Assembly: GCA_002730475.1 (NCBI GenBank)
Contig: PCAG01000041.1
Span: 1 to 26,489 of the forward strand
Reading direction: 5' to 3'
DNA: 26,489 nt
Source of the DNA: Spirochaetales bacterium
GTDB taxonomy: Bacteria; Desulfobacterota_D; UBA1144
Positions 1-6,183 of the stretch are shown piece by piece; positions within the stretch are counted from its first letter, which is position 1; every line of letters begins with the position of its first letter. The notes under the pieces are model-generated. The model was not told the origin of the DNA. It did no database searches and was given only the letters and a program-made list of their open reading frames with translations. The position numbers and the translations under genes are program-made.

Positions 1-162
1 AACACCAGTAAATGTGCCCGCTCCTTTATCGATTTGTTCAAAGCCTACTGATCTAAGAATTTGTTTTTGAATGGATGGAAGGAAAATAGTCCCCAGAACG
101 GTAACCTCTTCGGGGAGTAATCCATCTTGAGTAACACTTATTCTAACAGTTGTCCTTCTCAT
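1..162 (-). CDS. Partial unknown protein, N-terminal 54 codons
   Basis: The reading frame is open from an ATG at 162 (minus strand) to the left edge, giving 54 codons that begin MRRTTVRISV and contain LPEEVTVLGTIFLP. A strong Shine-Dalgarno, GGAGGT, lies about 11 bases before the ATG (173-179), and a -35/-10 pair with 17-base spacing sits further upstream, so this is a real gene start cut by the window. I do not recognise the family. The visible part has no signal peptide or membrane segment and starts with a basic, beta-strand-like stretch. It is divergent from moeZ, but nothing here links the two functionally. Confidence 0.6.
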   Translation of the reverse strand, partial: MRRTTVRISVTQDGLLPEEVTVLGTIFLPSIQKQILRSVGFEQIDKGAGTFTGV

Positions 163-211
163 TCTTTATTCTAACCTCCAAATTATGCAAAAAGAAATAA
201 ATTTTTATCAC

Positions 212-240
212 ATTTTACTTAATTAAAGTTTAAAAGACAA
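212..240 (-). promoter_or_regulatory. Sigma-70 type promoter for the leftward partial gene
   Basis: On the minus strand, TTGTCT (240-235) and TAAAAT (217-212) are separated by exactly 17 bases. The predicted start near 205 gives a leader of about 43 bases that contains the GGAGGT ribosome site. Position and spacing support it; there is no experimental evidence. Confidence 0.5.
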
Positions 241-283
241 ATTGGTTGAGCTGTCTTCGATAGTCGAGCAAGAGGCTATTTGT

Positions 284-310
284 TTGAAATCTTAATTTTT
301 ATGCTATATT
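284..310 (+). promoter_or_regulatory. Candidate extended -10 promoter for moeZ
   Basis: TTGAAA (284-289) is followed after 15 bases by TATATT (305-310), preceded by TG one base away (TGCTATATT), an extended -10 element that can compensate for the short spacer. The predicted start near 317 gives a leader of about 29 bases to the ATG at 346. Confidence 0.4.
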
Positions 311-345
311 TCTCTTCTTAGATAAGATTTGCTTAGAGAGTTTTA

Positions 346-1467
346 ATGGGTTTAACAAAAAGTCAGATTGGAAGGTATAGCAGGCATTTGATAATGCCAG
401 AAGTGGGAATGAAAGGCCAAGAAAGGCTAGCCGAATCCAAAGTTTTGTGTATAGGTGCCGGAGGATTAGGCTCTCCTTTAGCACTTTATTTGGTCTCAGC
501 CGGAATTGGAACGGTTGGAATAGTAGATTTCGATGTAGTTGACCTTAGCAATCTTCAAAGACAAATTCTTCATGCTGAGGACAGAGTTGGGGACCTAAAA
601 GTTGAATCCGCAAAAAAACGACTTGTGGAACTCAATTCTGATATTACCGTCAATACATATAATCTCCGATTAACATCTGAAAACGCTTTAGATTTATTTA
701 AAGACTACGATGTAATTGTCGATGGAACAGATAATTTTGCAACAAGATACCTAGTAAATGATGCCTGTGTATTGCTAGGTAAGCCAAATGTCTATGGTAG
801 CATTTTTCGTTTTGAGGGACAGGCAACCGTCTTTAATCATAAAGGAGGACCTCATTACAGAGATTTGTATCCTGAGCCACCACCTCCAGGGATGGTTCCT
901 TCGTGTGCAGAGGGAGGAGTATTAGGTATTCTCCCAGGTATAATTGGAGTTATTCAAGCAACCGAAACGGTAAAAATTCTTCTTGATATAGGCCAAACGT
1001 TGAGTGGAAGACTTCTTCTTTATGACTCGTTAGGAATGTCTTTTAGAGAGATTAAATTAAGGAAAAATCCTGATACTCCAGAAATTACCAAATTGATAGA
1101 CTACGAAGAGTTCTGTGGCATTAATATCACAGATGAAAATGAGGACGAATTATTAGAAATTGACGTCGATGAATTTAAGAATATCGTGGAAGCCTCAAAT
1201 AATATTACAATCTTAGATGTTAGAGAGCCCGGTGAATATGAGATCTGTAGCCTGAAAGATTCGAGACTTATTCCTTTGGGTGATTTGACTTCCAGAGTTC
1301 ATGAGCTAGATACCGCTGACGACATCATCATCTATTGTCATCATGGGATGAGGAGCCTGCAAGCTGCAAGAATTTTAAAAGGTATGGGATACAAAAAAGT
1401 AAGAAATCTAGCCGGTGGAATAGATGCCTGGGCCGCAAAATTCGATGACGAGATGCCTAGATATTAA
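346..1467 (+). CDS. moeZ: MoeZ/MoeB-type sulfur-carrier adenylyltransferase with rhodanese domain
   Basis: This is a cytosolic ThiF/MoeB/E1-like enzyme fused to a rhodanese domain. Such MoeZ (MoeBR) proteins adenylate the C-terminal glycine of small ubiquitin-like carriers (MoaD, ThiS, CysO) and then transfer sulfur for molybdopterin, thiamine or cysteine synthesis. Visible features are the nucleotide loop GAGGLGSP (residues 38-45), the DGTDNFATR segment near 126-134, the PEPPPPGMVPSCAEGGVLG segment with conserved Cys187, and a rhodanese domain from about residue 272 with the loop CHHGMRS (Cys331). At 373 residues it has the usual length for the fused form. The CxxC zinc pairs of E. coli MoeB are absent, as in actinobacterial MoeZ. 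Its end overlaps the convergent DUF805 gene by 4 bases. No carrier-protein gene is in the window, so the physiological partner is not identified. Confidence 0.9.
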   Translation: MGLTKSQIGRYSRHLIMPEVGMKGQERLAESKVLCIGAGGLGSPLALYLVSAGIGTVGIVDFDVVDLSNLQRQILHAEDRVGDLKVESAKKRLVELNSDITVNTYNLRLTSENALDLFKDYDVIVDGTDNFATRYLVNDACVLLGKPNVYGSIFRFEGQATVFNHKGGPHYRDLYPEPPPPGMVPSCAEGGVLGILPGIIGVIQATETVKILLDIGQTLSGRLLLYDSLGMSFREIKLRKNPDTPEITKLIDYEEFCGINITDENEDELLEIDVDEFKNIVEASNNITILDVREPGEYEICSLKDSRLIPLGDLTSRVHELDTADDIIIYCHHGMRSLQAARILKGMGYKKVRNLAGGIDAWAAKFDDEMPRY

Positions 1468-1919
1468 GAACTAAAGTCGTCAAGGTCACCATATTTATTG
1501 CTACCATCGTTACCCTTCAAAAATCCAACATTAATAAATATATATATTTCAATCGCTACTATTGCCAATCCATATGGGCCAACTATTGATTCGGGTATTA
1601 AGAAAAAATGGTAAGGAATTGTCATTACATATGGGACAATGGCGAGAAGACCATTAATTGATTTATCCTGTAATCTTTTTGCATCCACAAAGACTCCAAA
1701 TGCAGAAAAAACAAGGAACAAGAAAGATATGACTCTGGTAGTTTGATTTTCATCTAAATTTAATTCACGAACTACCAATGCGGCAGGTAAGGAGAGCAAA
1801 ATACTTATTACATACAAAAAGATTTTTGAATACCACCAAGTTTGTCGATTGATTCTTCCTTCTAAAGAGAAAAAAATAAACTTCAAAAACTCAAACTGTA
1901 AAAATTTCTTAATATCCAT
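1464..1919 (-). CDS. DUF805 family inner-membrane protein
   Basis: This is a 151-residue membrane protein of the DUF805 family (YhaH-like), whose function is unknown. Family hallmarks are the N-terminal FSLEGRINRQTWW block (about residues 17-29), then hydrophobic segments at roughly 33-50, 60-77, 90-107 and 112-134, a KRLQDKSINGLLA motif between segments two and three, and a C-terminal NKYGDLDDF tail resembling the usual G.N.YG ending. The ATG lies only 14 bases after the 3' end of tRNA-Leu on the same strand, so it is probably made from the same transcript and released by tRNA processing (inference). A weak GGGTAG precedes the start. Its stop codon overlaps the end of moeZ by 4 bases. Confidence 0.75.
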   Translation of the reverse strand: MDIKKFLQFEFLKFIFFSLEGRINRQTWWYSKIFLYVISILLSLPAALVVRELNLDENQTTRVISFLFLVFSAFGVFVDAKRLQDKSINGLLAIVPYVMTIPYHFFLIPESIVGPYGLAIVAIEIYIFINVGFLKGNDGSNKYGDLDDFSS

Positions 1920-1933
1920 ACCAAACTACCCAT

Positions 1934-2017
1934 TGGGCGAAAAGGGACTCGAACCCTCACGAACCTAAATCCAGCGGCTTTTGAGGCCGCCGCGTCTACC
2001 AATTCCGCCATTCGCCC
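1934..2017 (-). tRNA. tRNA-Leu (anticodon CAA)
   Basis: Read on the minus strand, an 84-base cloverleaf is visible. The acceptor GGGCGAA (from 2017) pairs with TTCGCCC, followed by discriminator A at 1934. The anticodon stem GCGGC/GCCGC encloses loop CTCAAAA, so the anticodon is CAA and reads TTG. A long variable arm and the T-arm GGGTTCGAGTCCC complete a class II tRNA. No 3' CCA is encoded. It sits 12 bases after the Nudix stop codon and 14 bases before the DUF805 start, all on the same strand. Confidence 0.97.
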
Positions 2018-2029
2018 AGATGTTCTAAA

Positions 2030-2581
2030 TTAAAATTTTTTTTCTTTCATCTTATACCAATAAATAGCGTTAATTACAAGAGAATGGGTGATTATTCCTC
2101 CATTTATAAAGTCTTCCAAATCCGACAAATCCACCAGTTTAACCTTGGTATGTTCACTACCAAAATTGTCTGGCTCAGATATTTTCTCAACATTATTAGC
2201 TAAAAATGTATGGCATTTGTTGTTTAAAATTGCAGGATTAGGGTCAACAATCCCGAGCTTTGACCACTCTTCGGATACAAATCCAGTTTCTTCTAAAAGT
2301 TCTCTTTGTGCAGATTTAAGAGGCCGCTCATTAGCATTAACCATACCTCCAGGCAACTCTAGAGTAATAGAATCAGTTCCCGGCCTATACTGTTCAACAA
2401 ACACAACTTTATTATCATCTGTCAAAGGGAATATGTTAATCCAATCGGAAGAATCGAGAACATAAAAGTAGTATTTTTTCTTCTGCGAATCTTGGTATGG
2501 AGATTGCATTTCATATTCAAATAAGTTAAAAATTTTCAAATTTTTTAATATCTTCTTATTCCGTATTTCCCATTTTTTCAT
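2030..2581 (-). CDS. Nudix hydrolase, ADP-ribose pyrophosphatase-like
   Basis: This is a 183-residue Nudix hydrolase, probably cytosolic. It has a perfect Nudix box, G-x5-E-x7-RELLEETGF, at residues 79-101, preceded by the LPGG strand (76-79). The WINIFPLTDDNKVVFVEQYR segment before the box resembles the ADP-ribose pyrophosphatase group (NudF-like), where a Glu/Gln-rich strand contacts ADP-ribose. The likely reaction is hydrolysis of a nucleoside diphosphate linked to another moiety, with ADP-ribose the best guess; the exact substrate cannot be read from sequence. The ATG at 2581 has no obvious Shine-Dalgarno. A weak TAATAT at 2597-2592 lies 10 bases upstream, so its leader may be very short. 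It is first in a leftward group with tRNA-Leu and DUF805. Confidence 0.9.
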   Translation of the reverse strand: MKKWEIRNKKILKNLKIFNLFEYEMQSPYQDSQKKKYYFYVLDSSDWINIFPLTDDNKVVFVEQYRPGTDSITLELPGGMVNANERPLKSAQRELLEETGFVSEEWSKLGIVDPNPAILNNKCHTFLANNVEKISEPDNFGSEHTKVKLVDLSDLEDFINGGIITHSLVINAIYWYKMKEKKF

Positions 2582-2646
2582 ACAAGTTTGAATATTAACC
2601 GAAGGCTTGATGAATTAAAAATCTTGAAGATAAAAAATTATGAAAA

Positions 2647-2655
2647 TGTTACTAT
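2647..2655 (+). promoter_or_regulatory. Extended -10 promoter for tRNA-Ser/ffs/dnaX
   Basis: The sequence TG-T-TACTAT (2647-2655) fits an extended -10 element. The predicted start near 2662 is 4 bases before the mature tRNA-Ser 5' end at 2666. A TTGAAG at 2624-2629 is 20 bases away, too far for an ideal -35. This would drive tRNA-Ser and perhaps the whole tRNA-SRP RNA-dnaX-ybaB-recR string. Confidence 0.4.
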
Positions 2656-2665
2656 TATTTTTGTT

Positions 2666-2752
2666 GGAGAGTTGGCCGAGTGGCCGAAGGCGCACGCTTG
2701 GAAAGCGTGTAGAGGATCAAACCTCTCGTGGGTTCGAATCCCACACTCTCCG
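2666..2752 (+). tRNA. tRNA-Ser (anticodon GGA)
   Basis: An 87-base class II tRNA. The acceptor GGAGAGT (2666-2672) pairs with ACTCTCC (2745-2751), with discriminator G at 2752. The anticodon stem CACGC/GCGTG encloses loop TTGGAAA, so the anticodon is GGA and reads TCC/TCT. There is a long variable arm and the T-arm GTGGGTTCGAATCCCAC. No 3' CCA is encoded. It lies 12 bases upstream of the SRP RNA on the same strand. Confidence 0.97.
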
Positions 2753-2764
2753 TAGAAGAATTAA

Positions 2765-2866
2765 GTCGGCTGGTCATTTTTGATAGTAGGCCTTTGCGAA
2801 TTCCGCCAGGACAGAAATGTAGCAACGGTAGCAAGTAGGTCTGGGTATCTTGATTGATTAGCCGGC
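2765..2866 (+). ncRNA. ffs: Signal recognition particle RNA, small 4.5S type
   Basis: This is a roughly 102-base RNA that folds as one long hairpin. The outer stem of 12 continuous pairs joins 2765-2776 to 2855-2866. Inner helices follow: AGGCC with GGTCT, TTTGC with GCAAG, and CCG with CGG. The apex carries the universal Ffh-binding core, CAGG-ACA-GAAA-TGT-AGCA, with a GNRA tetraloop (GAAA). There is no Alu domain, so it is the short bacterial form. It assembles with Ffh (gene at 24747 here) to target nascent membrane proteins. Ends are set by the outer stem and may be off by a few bases. It is squeezed between tRNA-Ser (12 bases) and dnaX (13 bases). Confidence 0.93.
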
Positions 2867-2879
2867 CGTAAAGTAAAGT

Positions 2880-4316
2880 ATGTCACATTTAGTTTTATCA
2901 CGAAAATACAGACCTAAAACTTTTAATGAGGTTTTAGGTCAGAATAACGCTTTAACTATTTTAAAGGGATTTATCGAAAAGGATTCTCTACCCCATGCCT
3001 TAATATTCTGTGGTTCAAGAGGTGTTGGAAAAACATCAATGGCAAGAATCTTAGCAAAAACCATCAACTGTGATGACTTACTAAAGACCGGTGAATGTTC
3101 AAATTATAATTCATGCTCTTGTAAAGAAATCGATGAGAATAGGTCAATTGATGTAATTGAAATTGATGCGGCATCAAACAATGGAGTTGATCAAATCAGA
3201 GAGATTATTGATAGCTCAAATTATTCTTCAATTAAATGTAGATACAAAGTATTTATTATTGACGAAGCCCATATGCTCTCAAAGGCTGCTTTTAATGCGT
3301 TGTTAAAAACACTTGAAGAACCAAATAGAAATACAATCTTTATTCTTGCAACAACCGAAATTGAAAAAGTACCTCTTACTATAATATCAAGATGTCAAAC
3401 AATTAATTTTAAAAACATAAAAAAAGAAGATATCAAGAAATATTTAGAAGAAATTTCTAACAATGAAGGAATCTCAATTGACAATGAATCAACAAGAATG
3501 ATTGTTGATGAGAGCAAGGGTTCAGCAAGGGATGCCTTAGGATTTCTTGAATTACTTTCGAGTTCTCTAAATAAAACTATCAAGATAGATGATGCCTCAA
3601 TTCTCTTAGGAAAGACACCAACGCAAATTCTGTCAAATATTACCAAGAACATACTTGGAGCAGATATCAACAAAGTTTTAGATGAGTATAATAATATTTA
3701 TGAAAGTGGTTATGATTCAAAAAAGTTTATCAGCTCTCTAATGAATTATTTTAGGACTATGGTCTATTACAAATTAGGTTTAGAGAATACGGTTGATGAT
3801 ATCGAGGTTTTAAGTGATGATGAAATCGCAAACATCAAAAAGTACGATTTACAAATACTTGAAACCCTATTTGATGAGCTTATTAAGCTATATGATATAT
3901 CTTCAAAATCAGACAATATTAGATTTTTTATAGAATCTAATTTAATTAAATTATGTATTGTTTCGGACTATCTTAATTTCGATTTAGTACTTGAGAACAA
4001 TGACAGACTAGAGAATAAAAACGATATCGAGACTCCAAGCAATATTGGCATAAAGGCAGAAACTAAAAAAAAAAAATTAAAACCTAATGTCAACGATGAT
4101 TCAGAGAGAAATGGTGATGGGGAATCAATTAACGATATCCCTAAAAATAATCATGATTTAGCAACCAAAGAACCTAACAAGAAACCACAAGAAGGGAGGG
4201 ATAGTAACGAATTTAAATTTAAGGAAAAAAAAGATAAACTATTAGAGTCTCAATCCGTAAAGAATCTGTTTGATACTTTTGATTGTAGGATATTAGATGT
4301 AGAAAGAGAAAATTGA
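2880..4316 (+). CDS. dnaX: DNA polymerase III subunit gamma/tau
   Basis: This is the clamp-loader ATPase that, with delta and delta', loads the beta clamp and, as tau, tethers the polymerase cores. Visible are Walker A GSRGVGKT (45-52), Walker B VFIIDEAH (124-131), sensor 1 LATTE (156-160) and the SRC motif with the arginine finger (170-172). The zinc-site cysteines C64, C73, C79 and C81 have the spacing x8-x5-x1 instead of the usual x8-x2-x2. Domain III runs to about residue 370, then a charged, low-complexity linker, and the protein ends with a short conserved tail, VKNLFDTFDCRILDVE. At 478 residues it is shorter than typical tau. A run of 12 adenines at codons 396-399 could give a gamma-like truncated product by slippage. 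The start has no Shine-Dalgarno and lies 13 bases after ffs; ybaB follows directly. Confidence 0.95.
   Translation: MSHLVLSRKYRPKTFNEVLGQNNALTILKGFIEKDSLPHALIFCGSRGVGKTSMARILAKTINCDDLLKTGECSNYNSCSCKEIDENRSIDVIEIDAASNNGVDQIREIIDSSNYSSIKCRYKVFIIDEAHMLSKAAFNALLKTLEEPNRNTIFILATTEIEKVPLTIISRCQTINFKNIKKEDIKKYLEEISNNEGISIDNESTRMIVDESKGSARDALGFLELLSSSLNKTIKIDDASILLGKTPTQILSNITKNILGADINKVLDEYNNIYESGYDSKKFISSLMNYFRTMVYYKLGLENTVDDIEVLSDDEIANIKKYDLQILETLFDELIKLYDISSKSDNIRFFIESNLIKLCIVSDYLNFDLVLENNDRLENKNDIETPSNIGIKAETKKKKLKPNVNDDSERNGDGESINDIPKNNHDLATKEPNKKPQEGRDSNEFKFKEKKDKLLESQSVKNLFDTFDCRILDVEREN
4065..4076 (+). promoter_or_regulatory. A12 run in dnaX, candidate slippage/frameshift site
   Basis: Twelve consecutive adenines encode four in-frame AAA lysine codons (396-399) just after the ATPase and collar domains. 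Losing one A places TAA immediately after AAA AAA AAA AAT, and gaining one A gives ATT AAA ACC TAA. Either slip ends translation within about four codons, giving a protein of about 399-402 residues that lacks the C-terminal part. This resembles Thermus dnaX, where slippage on an A run yields gamma. Whether it occurs here is inference. Confidence 0.5.
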
Positions 4317-4318
4317 TT

Positions 4319-4648
4319 ATGAAATTACCCGGCAATATGAACATGAAGAATATGATGAAACAGGCTGAAAAAATGAAGCTTGAAATGGATAAGCTTCAAG
4401 AAGAAGTCGGAGAGATATTAGTCGAGTCGAGTTCGGGTGGTGGAATGGTAAAAGTGACAGCAAAATCAAAGGGTGAAATAACTTCAATTATCATAGAAGA
4501 CGAAATATTAAAATCTGGGGACAGAGACATGGTTCAAGATTTAATACAAGCTGCAATAAATGAAGTTTTAGATAAAGGTAGAGAAAACATTAAAGAAGAA
4601 ATGTCGAAAGCCGCATCATCAATGGGGATACCACCCGGTTTCCTTTAA
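4319..4648 (+). CDS. ybaB: YbaB/EbfC family nucleoid-associated protein
   Basis: This is a 109-residue YbaB/EbfC homolog, a small dimeric DNA-binding protein found almost universally between dnaX and recR. It shows the family pattern: an N-terminal Met- and Lys-rich helix (MNMKNMMKQAEKMKLEMDKLQEEV), then GGGMVKVTAKSKGEITSIIIEDEIL and the C-terminal helix with DLIQAAINEVLDKG. Length matches E. coli YbaB. I place the start at ATG 4319, three bases after the dnaX stop, rather than at TTG 4313, because GAAAGAG then lies about 10 bases upstream and the protein begins MKLPGN like its relatives. It is followed by recR after 2 bases, so it is part of the dnaX-ybaB-recR operon. Confidence 0.93.
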   Translation: MKLPGNMNMKNMMKQAEKMKLEMDKLQEEVGEILVESSSGGGMVKVTAKSKGEITSIIIEDEILKSGDRDMVQDLIQAAINEVLDKGRENIKEEMSKAASSMGIPPGFL

Positions 4649-4650
4649 AA

Positions 4651-5256
4651 ATGAAAAAGAACTATCTTGCCAATGAAATTACACGATTAATTGATTCCTT
4701 ATCTAAGTTACCTGGCATTGGGAATGTAACAGCATCTAGACTCGCCCTCCATTTAATGAAACAACCCTCACAGTTAAGTGTGGAAATAGCAAAATCCATA
4801 ATAGAGGCTAGAAAAAACGTTAAAACTTGTGGAACTTGTAATGATTTTATTTTCGATAATGATTGTAGTTGCCACGATAAATCAAAAGACAGTACTATCT
4901 TGTGCATAGTCGAAAACACAATAGATTTACTTTCTATAGAAAGAAGTCAAGAATACAATGGTCAATACCATGTCCTTCAGGGGCTACTCTCGATTTCTCA
5001 GGGTGTTAATCCGGAAGATTTAGGAATTGACAAACTTATCAGAAGAGTTAAGAAGGAAAATTTTAAGGAAATAATTTTAGCGACAGACCCTACTAGTGAC
5101 GGAGAGTTTACCGCTCAATTTATTTACGAAAAAATTAAAGATTATTGCGATTTAGTAACACGCATAGCCATTGGTATTCCAATTGGTTCTGAAGTCGATT
5201 ATATCGACAAAAACACGCTAGCAAAATCACTATTAGATAGAAGAAAAGTATCATAA
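4651..5256 (+). CDS. recR: Recombination protein RecR
   Basis: RecR acts with RecF/RecO to load RecA on gapped DNA. The 201-residue protein has the N-terminal helix-hairpin-helix (LPGIGNVTASRLALHLM, 20-36), a zinc-finger region, a Toprim domain starting near LCIVENTIDLLSIE (84-97) with LATDPTSDGEF (143-153), and the C-terminal IGIPIGSEVDYIDKNTLAKSLLDRR. The zinc finger is C60-x2-C63-x8-C72-x-C74-H75. In E. coli the fourth cysteine occupies the position of H75, so the fourth ligand is either His75 or a shifted Cys74. It starts 2 bases after ybaB and is likely translationally coupled. No terminator is evident before the etfB promoter. Confidence 0.95.
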   Translation: MKKNYLANEITRLIDSLSKLPGIGNVTASRLALHLMKQPSQLSVEIAKSIIEARKNVKTCGTCNDFIFDNDCSCHDKSKDSTILCIVENTIDLLSIERSQEYNGQYHVLQGLLSISQGVNPEDLGIDKLIRRVKKENFKEIILATDPTSDGEFTAQFIYEKIKDYCDLVTRIAIGIPIGSEVDYIDKNTLAKSLLDRRKVS

Positions 5257-5272
5257 AGGGTGCGAATTCTTC

Positions 5273-5300
5273 TTGACTTTAAAGCTATATTACTTATATT
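5273..5300 (+). promoter_or_regulatory. Sigma-70 type promoter for etfBA
   Basis: TTGACT (5273-5278, five of six consensus bases) and TATATT (5295-5300, five of six) are separated by 16 bases. The predicted start near 5307 gives a leader of about 30 bases to the TTG start of etfB, with GGGTGG at 5323-5328 as a possible ribosome site. This separates etfBA transcription from the dnaX-recR string. Confidence 0.65.
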
Positions 5301-5336
5301 TCTTTGATACTTTCATAAATAAATGGGTGGCTCACA

Positions 5337-6173
5337 TTGAAAATCTTAGTTATTATAAGACAAACTCCGGATACCGAAGCAAAAATTCAAGCTAATGCCA
5401 ATGGTAATGGCATTGAAACATCAAGTATCAAATGGATTCTGAATCCATTTGATGAGTTTGCTGTTGAGGAAGCCGTACAAATCAAGGAAAAATCAGATGC
5501 GGAGTTAGTAATTCTTACCGTTGGTCCCGAACGATCTGTCGAAGCACTAAGAACCGCTTTGGCCATGGGGGGTGACTCTTCCATCCATATAAAAGATGAG
5601 AGTTTCGGGGATATGGACTCTTATGCTCTTGCAAAAGTTATCGCATCAAAAATTAAAAGTATTGGCGATGTTGACTTAATTTTAACTGGAAAGAAATGGA
5701 TTGATGAAGAATCCGGTCAAGTTGCAATTCAAGTCGCAGAAGAACTTGGTATTCCTCAGGCTACACTTGCTAGCAAAGTAGACGTGAATGAGGCCGGCAA
5801 ATCTGTCAAGGTTCAATCGGAAATTGAAGGTGGCCAACGAATTGTCGAACTAACTTTCCCCGCTTTGGTAACTTGCGAGAGAGGTCTTAATGAGCCACGA
5901 TATGCTTCGTTGCCAGGAATTATGAAGGCAAAGAAAAAACCCCTTGAAGAAGTTCTAATAGATTCAATTGATATTGGTGAGCTTGGTCTTACCAAAGAAG
6001 GTCTAGGTAGTGATGGTTCAAGAATCAAAGTTGATAGTATAGAGATTCCTGTAATTAAAAGAAGTCTAAAAATACTTAAGGGTGGGAAATCTGATATGGT
6101 GCAGGCTGACGAAGTACAAAAAGCATCCAATGACCTTGTAAAGCTTCTACGAGAAGAAGCTAAAATTATCTAA
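5337..6173 (+). CDS. etfB: Electron transfer flavoprotein subunit beta
   Basis: EtfB pairs with EtfA to accept electrons from acyl-CoA and other dehydrogenases and pass them to the quinone pool through ETF dehydrogenase. The 278-residue sequence begins MKILVIIRQTPDTEAKI, contains the LNPFDEFAVEEAV block (35-47), the VGPERSVEALRTALAMGGD AMP-binding region (62-80), and the family signature LNEPRYASLPGIMKAKKKPLEE near 179-201. Length is slightly above the typical 250-265 because of a C-terminal extension. The start is TTG at 5337, chosen because the conserved N-terminus begins here and GGGTGG lies 8 bases upstream. It is followed by etfA after 10 bases. Confidence 0.95.
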   Translation: MKILVIIRQTPDTEAKIQANANGNGIETSSIKWILNPFDEFAVEEAVQIKEKSDAELVILTVGPERSVEALRTALAMGGDSSIHIKDESFGDMDSYALAKVIASKIKSIGDVDLILTGKKWIDEESGQVAIQVAEELGIPQATLASKVDVNEAGKSVKVQSEIEGGQRIVELTFPALVTCERGLNEPRYASLPGIMKAKKKPLEEVLIDSIDIGELGLTKEGLGSDGSRIKVDSIEIPVIKRSLKILKGGKSDMVQADEVQKASNDLVKLLREEAKII

Positions 6174-6183
6174 GGAGAAGAGA

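Noticed and set aside
2088..2465. Open frame of 125 codons opposite the Nudix gene
   Set aside because: The minus-strand frame has a perfect Nudix box; the plus-strand frame has no recognisable motif.
4225..4232. A8 run in the dnaX tail as a second slippage site
   Set aside because: Shorter and located near the end of the gene in an AT-rich region; much weaker than the A12 run.
4313..4318. TTG start for ybaB overlapping the dnaX stop
   Set aside because: Spacing to the upstream purine stretch is too short and ATG 4319 gives the usual 109-residue protein.
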